64,000 nt of DNA from Serratia sp. Ag1 (GCF_000743355.1 NZ_JQEI01000025.1:62001-126000); one strand, 5' to 3'; shown: positions 29,189-38,608, counted from the stretch's first letter. Notes: a model not told the origin generated them from the sequence alone. Made by a program: numbers and translations.

Positions 29189-30565
29189 CTAATCAGCCGC
29201 ACGCTTCTTGCGCGGTTTCTTCGCTGCAGTGATAGTTTTCACTTCACTTTCTACCCAGCCGTCCTGCAGACGGGTTTTCAGCATTTCCCCTACCTGCGCC
29301 TGCTTGGTGGTTTTCAACAGTTCGCCGCGCGGTGTTTGTGTCACGCTATATCCGCGCGCCAGGGTGGCTAACGGGCTGACGGCTTCCAACTGGCTACAAG
29401 CCACGCCAAAACGTTGACGATAGGCATTGAGTTGCCGCTCTAGCCCTTGTTGCAATCGGTACTCCTGCTGTTGCAGGCGCTGCTGCAAACGGTGGATCCT
29501 GCCCAGCGGTTGCATTTGCGCCAGCTGTTGCTGGGCGCGTTCACTGCGGCGGGTAGCCAGCCGCAAGCGCTGTTGCATGCCTTCTTCCAAGCGGCGTTGC
29601 AACTTGAACAACAGCGTTTGTTGCCGCGCCAGACGCAGATGAGGATGTTGCTGCTGCAGACGGTGGTTGATACGGGAGAATTGCTGTTGGCGCTGCGCCA
29701 GATAGTAATCCATCGCCATTTCCAGCCGTTGTTGTTGCGACTGTAACTGGCGCAACAGCTCAAGCTGATTGCGGCTAACCAGCTCGGCGGCGGCGGAAGG
29801 GGTGGGCGCACGCAGATCGGCAACAAAATCAGCGATGGTGACGTCGGTTTCATGGCCGACGGCGCTGACGATCGGAATATGGCTGGCAAAAATGGCACGT
29901 GCTACGCGTTCGTCGTTAAAGCTCCACAAATCCTCCAGTGAACCGCCGCCACGGCCAACGATCAGCACATCACACTCATCACGCCGGTTTGCAACCTCAA
30001 TGGCGCGCACGATCTGCAGCGGAGCTTCTGCGCCCTGTACGGAGGTAGGGTAAATCACGATCGGCAGAGAAGGATCACGCCGTTGCAATACTTGCAGAAT
30101 GTCATGCAGCGCAGCACCGCTGGCGGAGGTGATTACACCGACGCATTTGGCCGGGCTGGGGAGCGGTTGCTTGAACTGCTGATCGAACACCCCTTCGGCT
30201 GCCAGGCGCTGTTTTAACTGCTCGAATTGCTGTTGCAGCAGGCCATCACCGGCAGGCTGCATGCTTTCGGCAATCAGCTGATAGTCGCCACGCGGTTCAT
30301 ACAACGTGATGCTGGCGCGCACTAACACTTGCTGACCATTCTGCGGACGGAAGGTTGTGCGACGGTTGCTGTTGCGGAACATGGCACAACGCACCTGCGC
30401 ACCATCGTCTTTCAACGTGAAATACCAGTGGCCGGAAGAGGGTTGGGAGAAGTTGGAGATCTCGGCAGAGAGCCAAATTTGCCCCATTTCCATTTCCAAC
30501 AGCTGTCGGACCGTCTGATTCAGGCGGCTTACGGTAAAAATCGACGGTGAAGTAGGTAGCGACAT
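29189..30565 (-). CDS. xseA: Exodeoxyribonuclease VII large subunit
   Basis: The protein has 458 residues from ATG 30565 ([16 protein letters not shown]), which matches the E. coli start. It comprises an N-terminal OB-fold, a catalytic domain with [17 protein letters not shown] and [28 protein letters not shown], and a long Gln/Arg-rich coiled-coil region. With XseB it degrades single-stranded DNA into oligonucleotides. It is divergent from guaB, as in E. coli. Confidence 0.97.
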   Translation of the reverse strand: MSLPTSPSIFTVSRLNQTVRQLLEMEMGQIWLSAEISNFSQPSSGHWYFTLKDDGAQVRCAMFRNSNRRTTFRPQNGQQVLVRASITLYEPRGDYQLIAESMQPAGDGLLQQQFEQLKQRLAAEGVFDQQFKQPLPSPAKCVGVITSASGAALHDILQVLQRRDPSLPIVIYPTSVQGAEAPLQIVRAIEVANRRDECDVLIVGRGGGSLEDLWSFNDERVARAIFASHIPIVSAVGHETDVTIADFVADLRAPTPSAAAELVSRNQLELLRQLQSQQQRLEMAMDYYLAQRQQQFSRINHRLQQQHPHLRLARQQTLLFKLQRRLEEGMQQRLRLATRRSERAQQQLAQMQPLGRIHRLQQRLQQQEYRLQQGLERQLNAYRQRFGVACSQLEAVSPLATLARGYSVTQTPRGELLKTTKQAQVGEMLKTRLQDGWVESEVKTITAAKKPRKKRAAD

Positions 30566-30657
30566 GTGACCCAGATCAAATTTCAAAACAAGCACTTAAT
30601 TGGTCGATACTACAGCGCCATAACAAGTAATCAAGAGTTTTTGTGAGAAAGTGCTGG

Positions 30658-30683
30658 AGGCAACCGATTACGCTCTGTATAAT
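30658..30683 (+). promoter_or_regulatory. guaB promoter with PurR box
   Basis: A consensus -10 TATAAT lies at 30678-30683. A PurR-like operator AGGCAACCGATTACGC (30658-30673) lies in the spacer and keeps the GCAA/CG/TT core of the PurR consensus. It corresponds in position to the known operator of the E. coli guaBA operon. Binding of PurR with guanine or hypoxanthine would repress guaBA. Confidence 0.7.
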
Positions 30684-30734
30684 GCCACGGCAATATTTTA
30701 TCCCTTCCGCATCCACCTTGGTGAGATATTGCCC

Positions 30735-32198
30735 ATGCTACGTATCGCTAAAGAAGCTCTAACGTTTGACGACGTTCTCCTGGTTCCAGCTCATTCTATA
30801 GTTCTGCCTAACACTGCCGATCTCGGCACCCAACTGACCAAAGCCATCCGCCTGAATATCCCGATGTTGTCTGCAGCCATGGACACCGTAACCGAGGCTA
30901 GTTTGGCGATTGCGCTGGCGCAGGAAGGTGGCCTAGGCTTTATTCACAAAAACATGTCTATTGAACGTCAGGCAGAAGAAGTCCGCCGCGTGAAAAAACA
31001 TGAAAGCGGCGTGGTCACGGATCCACAAACCGTCACGCCTTGCACCACGTTGGCCGAAGTCAAAGAACTGACTGCCCGTAACGGTTTTGCCGGTTACCCG
31101 GTAGTGGCCGGAGATAATGAACTGGTAGGGATTATTACCGGTCGTGACGTGCGTTTTGTCACTGACCTGAGCCAGCCGGTTACGGCGGTGATGACGCCGA
31201 AAGAGCGTCTGGTTACCGTTAAGGAAGGTGAAGCGCGTGAAGTCGTGTTGCAAAAAATGCACGAAAAACGCGTTGAGAAAGCACTAGTGGTGGATGATAA
31301 CTTCCATCTGATCGGCATGATCACCGTAAAAGACTTCCAGAAAGCAGAACGTAAACCTAACGCCTGTAAAGACGAACATGGCCGCCTGCGCGTTGGTGCT
31401 GCAGTGGGCGCGGGTGCTGGTAATGAAGAACGCGTTGATGCGCTGGTGGCTGCTGGTGTTGACGTGTTGTTGATCGATTCCTCGCATGGTCATTCCGAAG
31501 GCGTGTTGCAACGCATTCGTGAAACGCGTGCGAAATACCCAGACCTACAAATCGTCGGCGGCAACGTTGCCACTGCAGCCGGTGCCAAAGCCCTGATGGA
31601 AGCTGGCGTGAGCGCGGTGAAAGTGGGTATCGGCCCTGGTTCTATCTGCACCACCCGTATTGTTACCGGCGTGGGTGTACCGCAAATCACCGCGATTGCC
31701 GATGCGGTAGAAGCGTTGGAAGGCACAGGTATCCCCGTGATCGCCGACGGCGGTATCCGTTTCTCGGGTGATATCGCCAAAGCCATTGCGGCTGGCGCAT
31801 CCTGCGTGATGGTGGGTTCAATGCTGGCCGGGACGGAAGAGTCTCCAGGTGAAATTGAGCTGTATCAGGGCCGTTCGTTCAAATCTTATCGTGGTATGGG
31901 TTCTCTGGGTGCCATGTCCAAAGGCTCTTCTGACCGTTACTTCCAGACCGATAACGCCGCTGATAAACTGGTGCCGGAAGGTATCGAAGGGCGCGTGGCG
32001 TATAAAGGCATGCTGAAAGCCATCGTTCATCAACAAATGGGCGGCCTGCGTTCCTGCATGGGGTTGACCGGTTGTGGCACGATTGATGAACTGCGTACCA
32101 AAGCTGAATTTGTGCGTATCAGCAGTGCGGGTATTCAGGAAAGCCACGTGCATGACGTGACCATCACTAAAGAGTCACCGAACTACCGTATGGGCTAA
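30735..32198 (+). CDS. guaB: IMP dehydrogenase
   Basis: The 487-residue enzyme starts at ATG 30735 ([16 protein letters not shown]). The catalytic barrel is interrupted by a CBS pair (about 95-205). The active-site cysteine is in [10 protein letters not shown] and the flap in [10 protein letters not shown]. It oxidises IMP to XMP with NAD in guanine nucleotide synthesis. The longer upstream frame would run through the promoter and is rejected. Confidence 0.98.
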   Translation: MLRIAKEALTFDDVLLVPAHSIVLPNTADLGTQLTKAIRLNIPMLSAAMDTVTEASLAIALAQEGGLGFIHKNMSIERQAEEVRRVKKHESGVVTDPQTVTPCTTLAEVKELTARNGFAGYPVVAGDNELVGIITGRDVRFVTDLSQPVTAVMTPKERLVTVKEGEAREVVLQKMHEKRVEKALVVDDNFHLIGMITVKDFQKAERKPNACKDEHGRLRVGAAVGAGAGNEERVDALVAAGVDVLLIDSSHGHSEGVLQRIRETRAKYPDLQIVGGNVATAAGAKALMEAGVSAVKVGIGPGSICTTRIVTGVGVPQITAIADAVEALEGTGIPVIADGGIRFSGDIAKAIAAGASCVMVGSMLAGTEESPGEIELYQGRSFKSYRGMGSLGAMSKGSSDRYFQTDNAADKLVPEGIEGRVAYKGMLKAIVHQQMGGLRSCMGLTGCGTIDELRTKAEFVRISSAGIQESHVHDVTITKESPNYRMG

Positions 32199-32299
32199 TG
32201 TTTTGTTCTCTCCCTGTGGGGAGATGAGTGGGTGAGGGGGAATCCTTCACCCCAATACATTTTTTTGCATTTTTTCTCTGTTGCTGGAATTTGCCTCAC

Positions 32300-33877
32300 A
32301 TGTCAAAAAATATTCATAAGCATCGCATCCTCATTCTGGATTTCGGTTCGCAATATACTCAACTGGTCGCCCGCCGCGTGCGTGAGATCGGTGTTTACTG
32401 CGAACTGTGGGCCTGGGATGTGAGCGAAGAGCAGATCCGCGAATTCAATCCAAGCGGCATCATTCTTTCCGGTGGCCCGGAAAGCACCACCGAACAAAAC
32501 AGCCCACGCGCGCCAGAATACGTCTTCACCGCCGGTGTACCGGTATTGGGCGTGTGCTACGGCATGCAGACCATGGCGATGCAGTTGGGGGGCCATGTAC
32601 AAGGCTCTAACGAGCGTGAGTTTGGCTATGCGCAAGTGGAAATTACCACTGAAAGCGCGCTGATTCGCGACATTCAGGACGCCATCAGCCCAGCGGGCAA
32701 ACCGTTGCTGGACGTGTGGATGAGCCACGGTGACAAAGTGACCGCTATCCCGGCTGATTTTGTGACCGTTGCCAGTACCGACACCTGCCCGTTTGCCATT
32801 ATGGCTAACGAAGAAAAACGTTTCTACGGCGTGCAGTTCCACCCGGAAGTGACTCATACCCGCCAGGGCCAGCGCATGTTGGAGCGCTTTGTGCTGGATA
32901 TCTGTGGCTGTGAAGCGCTGTGGACGCCAGCTACCATCATCGAAGATGCCGTGGAGCGCATTCGTGAACAGGTAGGGGAAGATCATGTGATCCTCGGCCT
33001 GTCTGGCGGTGTGGATTCATCCGTTACCGCCATGCTGCTGCATCGCGCGATCGGCAAGCGCCTGACCTGCGTATTTGTCGACAACGGCCTGCTGCGCCTG
33101 AACGAAGCCGCTCAGGTACTGGAGATGTTTGGCGATCATTTTGGCCTGAACATTGTGCATGTAGCGGCAGAGAACCGCTTCCTGAGCGCGTTGGCGGGTG
33201 TTGATGAACCCGAAGCCAAGCGTAAGGTCATTGGCCGCGTGTTTGTTGAAGTGTTCGACGAAGAAGCTTGTAAGCAAAGCGAAGTGAAGTGGTTGGCGCA
33301 GGGCACTATTTACCCGGATGTGATCGAATCCGCCGCTTCCGCTACCGGTAAAGCTCATGTGATCAAATCGCACCACAACGTGGGTGGCCTGCCGAAAGAG
33401 ATGAAGCTGGGCTTGGTTGAACCGCTGAAAGAGCTGTTCAAAGACGAAGTGCGCAAGATTGGCCTGGAACTGGGTCTGCCGTACGACATGCTGTACCGCC
33501 ACCCGTTCCCAGGGCCAGGTTTGGGCGTGCGCGTGTTGGGTGAAGTGAAGAAAGAGTACTGTGATCTGCTGCGCCGTGCGGATGCGATCTTCATCGAAGA
33601 ACTGCACAAAGCGGACTTATACAACAAGGTCAGCCAGGCATTTACCGTGTTCCTGCCGGTGCGTTCCGTTGGTGTGATGGGCGATGGCCGCAAATACGAT
33701 TGGGTAGTGTCACTGCGTGCAGTAGAAACCATCGACTTTATGACCGCGCACTGGGCACACCTGCCGTATGATTTCCTTGGCCGCGTGTCCAACCGTATCA
33801 TCAACGAAGTGAACGGTATTTCCCGTGTGGTTTATGATATCAGCGGTAAGCCACCAGCGACGATTGAGTGGGAATAA
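32300..33877 (+). CDS. guaA: GMP synthase (glutamine-hydrolysing)
   Basis: The 525-residue protein equals E. coli GuaA in length from ATG 32300 ([16 protein letters not shown]). The class I amidotransferase has nucleophile Cys in LGVCYGMQT and His/Glu in VQFHPEVTH. The ATP pyrophosphatase has the P-loop [10 protein letters not shown], and a C-terminal dimerisation domain ends in TIEWE. It aminates XMP to GMP. The 3' end is a known integration hotspot for genomic islands, and accessory DNA begins directly after it here. Confidence 0.98.
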   Translation: MSKNIHKHRILILDFGSQYTQLVARRVREIGVYCELWAWDVSEEQIREFNPSGIILSGGPESTTEQNSPRAPEYVFTAGVPVLGVCYGMQTMAMQLGGHVQGSNEREFGYAQVEITTESALIRDIQDAISPAGKPLLDVWMSHGDKVTAIPADFVTVASTDTCPFAIMANEEKRFYGVQFHPEVTHTRQGQRMLERFVLDICGCEALWTPATIIEDAVERIREQVGEDHVILGLSGGVDSSVTAMLLHRAIGKRLTCVFVDNGLLRLNEAAQVLEMFGDHFGLNIVHVAAENRFLSALAGVDEPEAKRKVIGRVFVEVFDEEACKQSEVKWLAQGTIYPDVIESAASATGKAHVIKSHHNVGGLPKEMKLGLVEPLKELFKDEVRKIGLELGLPYDMLYRHPFPGPGLGVRVLGEVKKEYCDLLRRADAIFIEELHKADLYNKVSQAFTVFLPVRSVGVMGDGRKYDWVVSLRAVETIDFMTAHWAHLPYDFLGRVSNRIINEVNGISRVVYDISGKPPATIEWE

Positions 33878-33912
33878 GTTTTTAGCGTCTTCTGAAGGCC
33901 GTTGATGTCTTG

Positions 33913-33949
33913 AAAAGCCAGTTAAATCAAGTGATTGACTGGCTTTTTT
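33913..33949 (+). terminator. Rho-independent terminator after guaA
   Basis: The stem AAAAGCCAGT/ACTGGCTTTT is followed by more T residues. It ends the guaBA transcript. Confidence 0.85.
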
Positions 33950-33986
33950 GTTTTCTGAAAGCCACCGAGTTCCATGCTGTTCCTGC

Positions 33987-34018
33987 TATTTTTACCGTTC
34001 AATGCAACGGTAAAAATA
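33987..34018. repeat. Perfect 13-bp hairpin, terminator-like on both strands
   Basis: TATTTTTACCGTT and AACGGTAAAAATA pair perfectly around the 6-base loop CAATGC. The T- and A-rich ends make it look like a bidirectional terminator or an element end. It lies between the guaA terminator and the integrase remnant. Confidence 0.6.
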
Positions 34019-34035
34019 CAATCGGCTACGCATGA

Positions 34036-34272
34036 TCCTATGTGCGCATGAGTCTGGGCTTGCAATAGATTCCCGGGCTACCTCGTGAGGAAGCTATTAA
34101 ATTTCGACCCTATGCTAACCAGTACAATCTCATTGTGTTGAAAGGTTCTTGGACAAAGGAGGATGGGAACGGGTTGTACGACTTACAACCTCATATCAGT
34201 CGTGAATTAGGCCATGAGCGCATCAAGATTACAGCAGTTTATCTGAGCGATAACCTACTCTTGGTATCGTAG
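34036..34272 (+). pseudogene. Remnant of an Integrase_1-type tyrosine integrase
   Basis: Reading from 34036 gives SYVRMSLGLQ, a TAG stop, then IPGLPREEAIKFRP..LIVLKGSWTK, and finally ISRELGHERIKITAVYLSDN to a TAG at 34270-34272. These are three recognisable pieces of integrase-domain proteins of integrative and conjugative elements: the SLxLQ..GLRREEALKFRP segment, the LKxSWTKGG segment, and the C-terminal LGHER..ITAVYL segment. About 100 residues between the second and third piece are missing. The GG(R)ER continuation is visible in another frame (GGWERVV near 34159). The gene is decayed and cannot make a recombinase. Confidence 0.7.
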
Positions 34273-34329
34273 ACTTTGGGGTGAACCGAGAGCAGGATTA
34301 AATAATATTCACAGCAAAGAAGGTGCATG

Positions 34330-34599
34330 ATGCGAACCACACAACAGTTAAGCATTACGCTGCCAAACGAAATGGCTGAAGCCATCAAGGCCAAGGTGAA
34401 GACCGGCGAATATGCGACAGAGAGCGAAGTGATCCGTGATGGCTTGCGCACGCTATTGGCGCGGGACAGGGCTGTAGACAATTGGTTGCATGACCAGGTG
34501 GGGCAGGCTTACGACGCATTACAGGCCGACCCCTCTCGTGCCATAACTCTTGACGCAGTGCGTGCGCGTCTTGCCGCTGAACATGCCAAGAAAAAATGA
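34330..34599 (+). CDS. ParD/CopG-type antitoxin
   Basis: The protein has 89 residues (ATG at 34330; 34327 also possible). An N-terminal ribbon-helix-helix (QQLSITLPNEMAEAIKAKVKTGEYATESEVIRDGLR segments) binds DNA, and the C-terminal arm would wrap the toxin. Its TGA overlaps the toxin ATG (ATGA at 34596). The frame is intact although the toxin frame is broken. It follows the integrase remnant by 57 bp. Confidence 0.85.
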   Translation: MRTTQQLSITLPNEMAEAIKAKVKTGEYATESEVIRDGLRTLLARDRAVDNWLHDQVGQAYDALQADPSRAITLDAVRARLAAEHAKKK

Positions 34600-34929
34600 G
34601 TTATCGCCTTGTCTTTGCGCCAGAAGCCGAGGAGCAACTGGTGGAGTTGTACCGTTATATTGCAGTTGCGGCTTCTGCTGACATTGCTGCCAGGCATTGT
34701 CAGCGTCTGTGAACAGCTACAGACGACGCCTTACAGCGGCACCCGGCGCGATGATATCCGGCCCAACCTGCGAATCACGAATTATAGAAAACGCACCGTG
34801 ATTGCTTTTAGCGTGGATGCAGAACAAGTATCGATCCTGGGTGTGTTCTATGGTGATCAGGATTACGAAGCGGTCTTACAGGAAGAGCAACGATTGAGTG
34901 AGAATGATTTAACGTCTGGCCACGATTAA
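34596..34929 (+). pseudogene. Frameshifted ParE/RelE-type toxin
   Basis: From ATG 34596 the frame reads MSYRLVFAPEAEEQLVELYR..ASADIAAR and then hits TGA at about 34710. The family C-terminus continues one frame over: IVSVCEQLQTTPYSGTRRDDIRP..NYRKRTVIAF..VSILGVFYGDQDYEAVL to 34929. Family members have about four residues (YTEA-like) between DIAAR and IV, so a deletion of about 10 bp near 34692-34697 best explains the shift. The toxin is therefore probably inactive while its antitoxin is kept. The C-terminal frame alone lacks the first strand and helix of the fold. Confidence 0.75.
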
Positions 34930-34945
34930 GTATTCAACACTGTTT

Positions 34946-34970
34946 AAGTCCGCGTTATTGCGGACTTTTT
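34946..34970 (+). terminator. Terminator after the parDE-type pair
   Basis: The stem AAGTCCGC/GCGGACTT is followed by TTT. It lies between the broken toxin and the convergent hipA-type gene. Confidence 0.75.
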
Positions 34971-34989
34971 ACTTTAGCAGCCAGTAACT

Positions 34990-36249
34990 CTATCGCAGCA
35001 AATCAAGGTTTTGGTTAATACGGCTCTGAATCATGTTCAAAGTGTCTCGGGTGATAACCTGTGGCAGCAGGTTATCGGCGAGCGTGGCAAACTGGCCTGC
35101 CACACCGCACATGCTGTCTATAATGTGGTTTGCGGCCTCTGCTGAAACCTCCGCTTCCTCTGCGAGTTGGAGCAACGCTGCGCGATTTATCGCTAAAGCC
35201 TCACCCATGACATCCATCTGGTGGTATCCGCCGGGCCCTTCACAGAAGGTTACGTCGTAAGCTGGCGCCAGCTTCCACTCGCCAGTTGGCGACATCAGGT
35301 AGGCGAAGTTTTTGAGGTGATCGTCTCGGTTGTTGAACGCCACATTGAACACGGCGCGTTCGAAGGCGAATGCTTTTTCTCGCACATCGTTGGTACACAT
35401 CTGCGTTGCACGCAAGAAGTTCACGTAGTCTAAAACCCCCGCGACCTGATAGTCGGCACCGGTAAAAGCGGCAAGACTTTGCATGGGCACGCGCATACCG
35501 TTTTGGCGATCAAAACGTTTACTGGCGAATGCTGCCATTCCTTTGGGCAGGCTGAAATATTGTGTGTCTGGGGTTGGGATGCCACACATACGCAAGCACT
35601 CGGCATAGACCATTTCAATGGCGCACACCTCAGCATGTTCTTCCTTGGCGGGGAACTTGACCAGCCAGGCGTCGAAGCCTGGTGTGGTGGCGGTGGTAAA
35701 TTGCCCTGTCTGAGGATCGCGATAGATCAGTGCCTTCGGTCTGGCACCTTGCGGCGAGCCCCCCACCTGCAACAAACGCTGCAGGAATATCCCATCGTTG
35801 CCATGAAGCACTTCCTGCACTTCTGCAGCAAGCACATCGAGTGGTATATGCAGTTGCGATTCTCCCCCTTCAGGCACCACGGGCTCGAACGACATGGCTC
35901 CCATGGCATTGCTGCCAATGTAAGTCAGCCGTTCCAGGGGGCCGATGCGCGCAGTGGTGAGCCCACGGCGTCTGAACAATCGGTCCATCAACAGCATGCC
36001 CCAACCGTCAGGTAACGAGTCATAAACAGGCCCGGGCAGACCCAATTGGTAGGATGGGAAGCCTCGGCGCAGCTGAGCCCCTTCCAGCGGCAGAGTGTAG
36101 GAGGAGAGCTCCAAACCTCTCCGTCTTGCCTCATTACTGTACTCAAACATAATCTGCGGGCGGCCAGTGAGGGCGGTGGTAGACATCAGCGTGCCCCATA
36201 ACCATCGTTCACCCCAGCCTTCGTAGTACACGTTTACTTGCTCAAGCAT
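34990..36249 (-). CDS. hipA: HipA-family serine/threonine kinase toxin
   Basis: The 419-residue protein has the HipA N-terminal subdomain and the kinase core. It shows the Gly-rich loop GGSPQGARPKAL (about 163-174), the ATP lysine in LVKFPA (about 198), the catalytic NNRDDHLKNF (306-315) and the metal-binding YDVT (331-334). All key residues are present, so it should be active. HipA of E. coli phosphorylates glutamyl-tRNA synthetase and causes persistence; related HipA proteins may hit other targets. The gene overlaps hipB by 8 bp. Confidence 0.88.
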   Translation of the reverse strand: MLEQVNVYYEGWGERWLWGTLMSTTALTGRPQIMFEYSNEARRRGLELSSYTLPLEGAQLRRGFPSYQLGLPGPVYDSLPDGWGMLLMDRLFRRRGLTTARIGPLERLTYIGSNAMGAMSFEPVVPEGGESQLHIPLDVLAAEVQEVLHGNDGIFLQRLLQVGGSPQGARPKALIYRDPQTGQFTTATTPGFDAWLVKFPAKEEHAEVCAIEMVYAECLRMCGIPTPDTQYFSLPKGMAAFASKRFDRQNGMRVPMQSLAAFTGADYQVAGVLDYVNFLRATQMCTNDVREKAFAFERAVFNVAFNNRDDHLKNFAYLMSPTGEWKLAPAYDVTFCEGPGGYHQMDVMGEALAINRAALLQLAEEAEVSAEAANHIIDSMCGVAGQFATLADNLLPQVITRDTLNMIQSRINQNLDLLR

Positions 36250-36559
36250 TGTTGAGCTTCCTCTTAATACGGTGACGATTGGCGCTGTTTTCGTAACGGC
36301 GAACGTCTTCGAGGCTGTCTAGCTTAGGTAGAAACAGGCCTTCAAGCTCTTTGATTCGCCCAAGAACCATTGCCACGCGGACCACATTTTCGAACCCGAC
36401 GTTGCGTCCTGCTTCCAGATTGGACACGGTATTGATGCCGATACCCGCGCGCCCGGCCACATCCGCTTGAGTCATTTGCTGCGCCAACCGCTCTGTGCGC
36501 AAGCGCTCGCACAATCGTTTGACGATCTCACTCGGTTTGCTGAAACTTAAATCCAACAT
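36242..36559 (-). CDS. hipB: HipB-family HTH antitoxin
   Basis: The protein has 105 residues from ATG 36559, which has AGGA nine bases upstream; an in-frame TTG at 36577 is less likely. The XRE-type HTH spans about residues 15-65 (LRTERLAQQMTQADVAGRAG). It precedes and overlaps the HipA gene, the usual order for the pair. It should repress the operon and neutralise HipA. Confidence 0.85.
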   Translation of the reverse strand: MLDLSFSKPSEIVKRLCERLRTERLAQQMTQADVAGRAGIGINTVSNLEAGRNVGFENVVRVAMVLGRIKELEGLFLPKLDSLEDVRRYENSANRHRIKRKLNNA

Positions 36560-36560
36560 A

Positions 36561-36598
36561 TTGTGAAATCCTATCAAACCATACGCGTTAATTCACAA
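36561..36598. promoter_or_regulatory. Inverted repeat at the hipBA promoter
   Basis: TTGTGAA (36561-36567) and TTCACAA (36592-36598) form a spaced inverted repeat directly upstream of the hipB start. It is a candidate operator for HipB. It does not match the E. coli HipB site TATCC-N8-GGATA. Confidence 0.3.
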
Positions 36599-36827
36599 AA
36601 TTATAGAATTAACGAGCAGCCTGAGCAAGTTCAGTAATTCTCTTAATAAGTGTGTTAAATTCAAATAACCGAGTTAAAACACAATATATTGTATTTAAGT
36701 TGGCAGGAGATAGCCTGCTTTGAGGCCGGGTTTGGGTTGTTTTGTACAGCCTGGCTGCGTACTATCTTCTCTCGCCATCGGAGTAGGTAAGGCCTTGGCG
36801 TTATCTGATAATAAAAAAGGAAATGTG

Positions 36828-37973
36828 ATGGAAAGGCGTGATTTTCTTAAAGGTGCCGCTGCGTTATCTTCTTTTGGGCTGATTAGCCCCGCTTGGTCAG
36901 AGTCGCGTAAAGCCGATACTTCTGTGGTTACCTGTGTGGATAGAAGAAGGCGTTTTCTGATGACGCAGACTTATCGGCTGAAAGCCCCTGCGGGCTCGGA
37001 AGGTAAGGCCAATCTGTGGATCCCGGTACCGGAAGACACCGCTTTTCAACAGCTGAAGCACATCTCCTTTTCTGGAAACTATCAGCAGGCTTATCTCACG
37101 GCCAACAATCGTTATGCGGCTAAAACGTTGTTTGCCACTTGGGCGGATTCAAAAGGCCCGATGGAACTGAACGTAGAGATGCTGATTGAAACCTTGGACT
37201 GGGAACCGTTGAAGAACAATCAACTGTCTGAATGGTATCTCCCTGAAACTGATTTGGTTTTCCCCGCCGAGGTACAACCCTATCTCAACGCTACGCCTCA
37301 TATCCCGGTGGATGGCTTGGTGAAACAAACGGCATTGAAGATTATCGGTAGCGAGAAGTCCCCCCTGAAACAGGCGCGCTTGATCCATGATTGGGTAAGA
37401 ACCCATATGCATCGAGATGATTCGGTGATTGGCTGTGGCAGCGGCGACGTGGGCCAAATTCTCAAAACCGGCAATCTGGGCGGGAAATGTACCGACATTA
37501 ACTCCGTTTTCGTCGCGCTGTGCCGCTCCTGTGGGATCCCGGCTCGCGAGATGTTCGGTATCCGCCTGGGGGCCACCCGCAAGCTGGCAAACTATTCGAA
37601 AAAAGCGTTCGGTAGCGCCGACGAACAGGGTGTGGCGAAAATCAGCGGTGGTCAGCATTGCCGGGCTATGTTCTGGCTGGCGGGTTTTGGTTGGTTGCCA
37701 GCCGATCCGGCTGATGTCACTAAAATGCGTTTAACTGAGAAAAAAGAAAACGGCGATCCAGCCGTTGAGGCGGTCAGCGATTATCTGTTCGGTAATTGGG
37801 AGATGAACTGGGTTGGTTTTAACTATGCCCGTGACTTTGCGCTTGCGCCAGTGGCAGAACAGGGGGACCTCAATAACTTTGGTTATCCTTATGCTGAGGT
37901 GGATGGCGATCCGTTGAATTTCTACGATCCGGCTGAGTTCAGTTATGACTATGTCTCTGTCGAACAGCCTTAA
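36828..37973 (+). CDS. Tat-exported transglutaminase-like protein
   Basis: The 381-residue protein starts at ATG 36828 after AAAAGGA. A twin-arginine signal MERRDFLKGAAALSSFGL comes first. A transglutaminase-like core follows with a full catalytic triad: C221 in GGKCTDINSVF, H277 in GGQHCRAMFW and D293 in LPADPAD. Bacterial members of this fold are usually proteases or amide-handling enzymes. The next two genes encode MerT- and MerP-like proteins with overlapping frames, so a role in periplasmic metal handling or maturation of a partner is possible. The substrate is unknown. Confidence 0.75.
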   Translation: MERRDFLKGAAALSSFGLISPAWSESRKADTSVVTCVDRRRRFLMTQTYRLKAPAGSEGKANLWIPVPEDTAFQQLKHISFSGNYQQAYLTANNRYAAKTLFATWADSKGPMELNVEMLIETLDWEPLKNNQLSEWYLPETDLVFPAEVQPYLNATPHIPVDGLVKQTALKIIGSEKSPLKQARLIHDWVRTHMHRDDSVIGCGSGDVGQILKTGNLGGKCTDINSVFVALCRSCGIPAREMFGIRLGATRKLANYSKKAFGSADEQGVAKISGGQHCRAMFWLAGFGWLPADPADVTKMRLTEKKENGDPAVEAVSDYLFGNWEMNWVGFNYARDFALAPVAEQGDLNNFGYPYAEVDGDPLNFYDPAEFSYDYVSVEQP

Positions 37974-38307
37974 AGGGAGTGTGGCGACGTTGTTGGTGGC
38001 TCTGCTTGCTGCCGCCGCATCAACACTTTGCTGCCTTGGCCCGCTGCTCTATCTGGTGTTCGGTATTTCGGCTGCCGGATTGACGGGGATCCCGGCGCTA
38101 TCCTGGCTGCAATTGCCGATGGTTGTTCTCTCTGTCGGCTTGATGTTGAGAGGATTCTGGCGGCTTTACCTGTCACCACGCCCTGTCTGTGTGAATGTCG
38201 TTAGTCGTCGAGTGTTGCTTTGGCTTTATTGGTTGTCGGTGCCACTGCTTTTGGCTCTGATGACCTATCCGTATGTGTTGCCCTGGTTGTGGGAGTTGAT
38301 GGAATGA
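37945..38307 (+). CDS. MerT-like inner-membrane metal transport protein
   Basis: The 120-residue protein has three hydrophobic helices. A vicinal cysteine pair sits in the first helix (STLCCLGPLLYLVFGIS, C29-C30), as in MerT where it receives Hg(II). A further cysteine lies in the loop PRPVCVNVV. The gene starts inside the end of the transglutaminase-like gene and overlaps the next gene by 4 bp. No merA, merR or merC is nearby, so mercury resistance is not implied. An alternate start is ATG 37951. Confidence 0.7.
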   Translation: MTMSLSNSLKGSVATLLVALLAAAASTLCCLGPLLYLVFGISAAGLTGIPALSWLQLPMVVLSVGLMLRGFWRLYLSPRPVCVNVVSRRVLLWLYWLSVPLLLALMTYPYVLPWLWELME

Positions 38308-38594
38308 AGAGGCTGTTTTTTCTGGTACTGGCTTTGGTATTAATGGCACCGCAGGCATGGGCTGAAAATAAAAAGGTCACTATCGATATCAAAGATATGA
38401 CCTGTTCGCTTTGCGTTATCTCCATCAATAAAGCGTTGCGTTCTACCGACGGCGTGATTAAGGCCAAAGCTTCCCTGAAAACGCATCAGGCAGAGGTGAT
38501 TGTGCCTGAGGGCTTTGATAATCAGGCATTATTGACGGCGATTTCCCGCACCGGATATAGCGGTGAAATCCAGGGCGTGGTTTCAGCCCCGTAA
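38304..38594 (+). CDS. MerP-like periplasmic heavy-metal-binding protein
   Basis: The 96-residue protein starts at ATG 38304 (ATGA overlap). A signal peptide ends at QAWA; the mature domain is an HMA fold with metal motif DMTCSLC, the MTCxxC form seen in MerP and copper chaperones. It would bind a soft metal in the periplasm and pass it to the MerT-like protein. Metal identity is not determined by the motif. Confidence 0.75.
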   Translation: MKRLFFLVLALVLMAPQAWAENKKVTIDIKDMTCSLCVISINKALRSTDGVIKAKASLKTHQAEVIVPEGFDNQALLTAISRTGYSGEIQGVVSAP

Positions 38595-38608
38595 ACGGTT
38601 TTACCGTT

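Noticed and set aside
34609..34929. Separate gene starting at ATG 34609 in the toxin region
   Set aside because: The first 28 residues of this frame are the out-of-frame reading of the ParE N-terminus; real homology starts only at IVSVCEQL, so it is the 3' half of a frameshifted gene.
37945..38594. Mercury resistance operon
   Set aside because: MerT- and MerP-like proteins are present, but no MerA reductase, MerR regulator or mer operator is seen, and the first gene is a transglutaminase-like enzyme.
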